Shown piece by piece: positions 63,361 through 64,000 of a stretch of DNA of 64,000 bases (its first letter is position 1; every line of letters starts with the position of its first letter). The position numbers were made by a program, and so were the translations under genes. The stretch comes from Chitinophagales bacterium (GTDB lineage: Bacteria; Bacteroidota; Bacteroidia; Chitinophagales; JADIYW01): NCBI GenBank assembly GCA_023957235.1, contig JAMLHI010000007.1, positions 124,001 to 188,000 of the forward strand, in the 5' to 3' direction. Under the pieces are notes generated by a model that searched no databases, was not told where the DNA came from, and saw only the letters and a program-made list of their open reading frames with translations.

Positions 63361-64000
63361 ATGAATAATATCTTAATTATTGATGACGAAGAAAAGTTGA
63401 GAACTTTACTAGCTAAAATCATAAGTTTAGAGGGTCTCGAAGTATTTCAAGCAGGAGATATAAAATCGGGATTGAAAAAATTAGAATCGCTAAATATAGA
63501 TGTAGTATTGTGCGATGTTAAACTACCTGATGGAAATGGTGTAGATGCTACAAAAATTATAAAAGAAAAATATCCATCCATTGAAATTATTTTATTAACA
63601 GCTTATGGCAATATTCCAGATGGTGTACAGGCAATAAAAAATGGTGCATTTGACTATATTACCAAAGGCGATGATAACAATAAAATCATTCCTCTACTCT
63701 ATCGCGCTTTAGAAAAAGTAGCATTATCTAAACGGGTCATACAGTTAGAAAAACAATTAGATTAAAAATATTCTTTTGACAAAATCATAGGTAAATCTAA
63801 AGTTATTCAAAAAGCAATTGACTTAGCAAAAAAAGTAGCATTGACTGATACTACAGTATTACTTACCGGTGAAACTGGAACAGGAAAGGAAGTTTTTACC
63901 CAAGCTATTCACAACTCTAGTAATAGAAATAAACATAATTTTATTGCTGTTAACTGTTCTGCTTTTAGTAAGGAACTTTTAGAAAACGAACTTTTTGGAC
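63361..64000 (+). pseudogene. NtrC-family response regulator interrupted by an in-frame TAA
   Basis: The first 134 codons encode a receiver domain, with the phospho-acceptor Asp at 52 in VVLCDVKLPDG, acidic DDE at 8-10 and the late LLTAYG and Lys region. The frame then hits TAA at 63763-63765, in the linker QLD-stop-KYSFDKIIG. The same frame continues without further stop to the window edge, encoding the start of a sigma-54 AAA+ domain with Walker A GETGTGKE. Changing TAA to AAA would restore a typical linker. So it is either a recent nonsense mutation, a sequencing error, or a readthrough case. The rest lies outside the window. Confidence 0.75.

Noticed and set aside
1-64000. CRISPR arrays, tRNA and rRNA genes, insertion sequences, phage genes
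   Set aside because: Spacers were read for regular repeats, tRNA T-arm patterns, rRNA landmarks and transposase or integrase motifs; none was found.

Overview
The window is about 64 kb of AT-rich chromosome from a Bacteroidota bacterium. The evidence is the 289-residue primary sigma factor, the long NusB, BshC (bacillithiol synthesis), an extended GAPDH, PspC/DUF2807, PepSY-like and DUF4377 proteins, and repeated promoters of the Bacteroidota type (TTTG or TTG, about 19-22 bases, then TAnnTTTG) with no Shine-Dalgarno sequences. I cannot fix the order from sequence alone. No rRNA, tRNA, CRISPR array, integrase or transposase was seen. Most of the window is housekeeping chromosome, with accessory stretches at about 12.7-26.9 kb and 35-41 kb.

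Layout. 1-12.7 kb holds core metabolism: a dihydroorotase end, a Cys/Met PLP enzyme, rpoD, GAPDH, ffh, a 2-oxoacid dehydrogenase E2, a zinc peptidase, an MBL hydrolase, a biotin carboxylase, bshC and a START-domain protein. 12.7-14.3 kb holds a candidate small RNA or leader, a membrane protein and hisH. 14.7-22.3 kb is a reverse-strand TolC/adaptor/RND efflux operon ending in a PII-like protein and a DUF2892 membrane protein; it diverges from a split YeeE/YedE sulfur-transporter pair across a dyad-rich spacer. 22.6-26.9 kb carries a flippase overlapping an asparagine-synthetase-like gene, an exported superoxide dismutase and a membrane PLD-like protein.

26.9-35 kb carries a double-ATPase peptide ABC protein, the nusB-yajC-coaE-trxB operon with its own promoter, a DedA protein, a saccharopine-dehydrogenase-like reductase and a class I aldolase. 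35-41 kb is the most lineage-specific part: small exported proteins, a TPR/membrane protein without an output domain, a CAP protein and a DUF1810-PARG fusion whose PARG motifs are degraded. 41-51 kb has valS, an epimerase with folP, an NlpE/META lipoprotein, ilvA and a PadR-PspC-PepSY envelope-stress operon. 51-60 kb is one tightly packed reverse run: peptide-binding protein, two permeases, two unknown proteins and DsbD. 60-64 kb has a beta-helix lipoprotein paired with a diheme cytochrome, then an NtrC-type regulator broken by an in-frame stop.

Links between genes. The binding protein and permeases at 56-60 kb probably use the double ATPase encoded about 27 kb away. BshC, TrxB, DsbD, SOD and the YeeE pair suggest active thiol and oxidative-stress chemistry. 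Main candidates for new biology are the DUF1810-PARG fusion with a dyad around its -10-like box, the candidate small RNA at 12.8 kb, the nested hairpin at 35.1 kb, the dyad-rich efflux/sulfur spacer, and the nonsense-split NtrC gene. All are read by eye; no database search or structure prediction was run.
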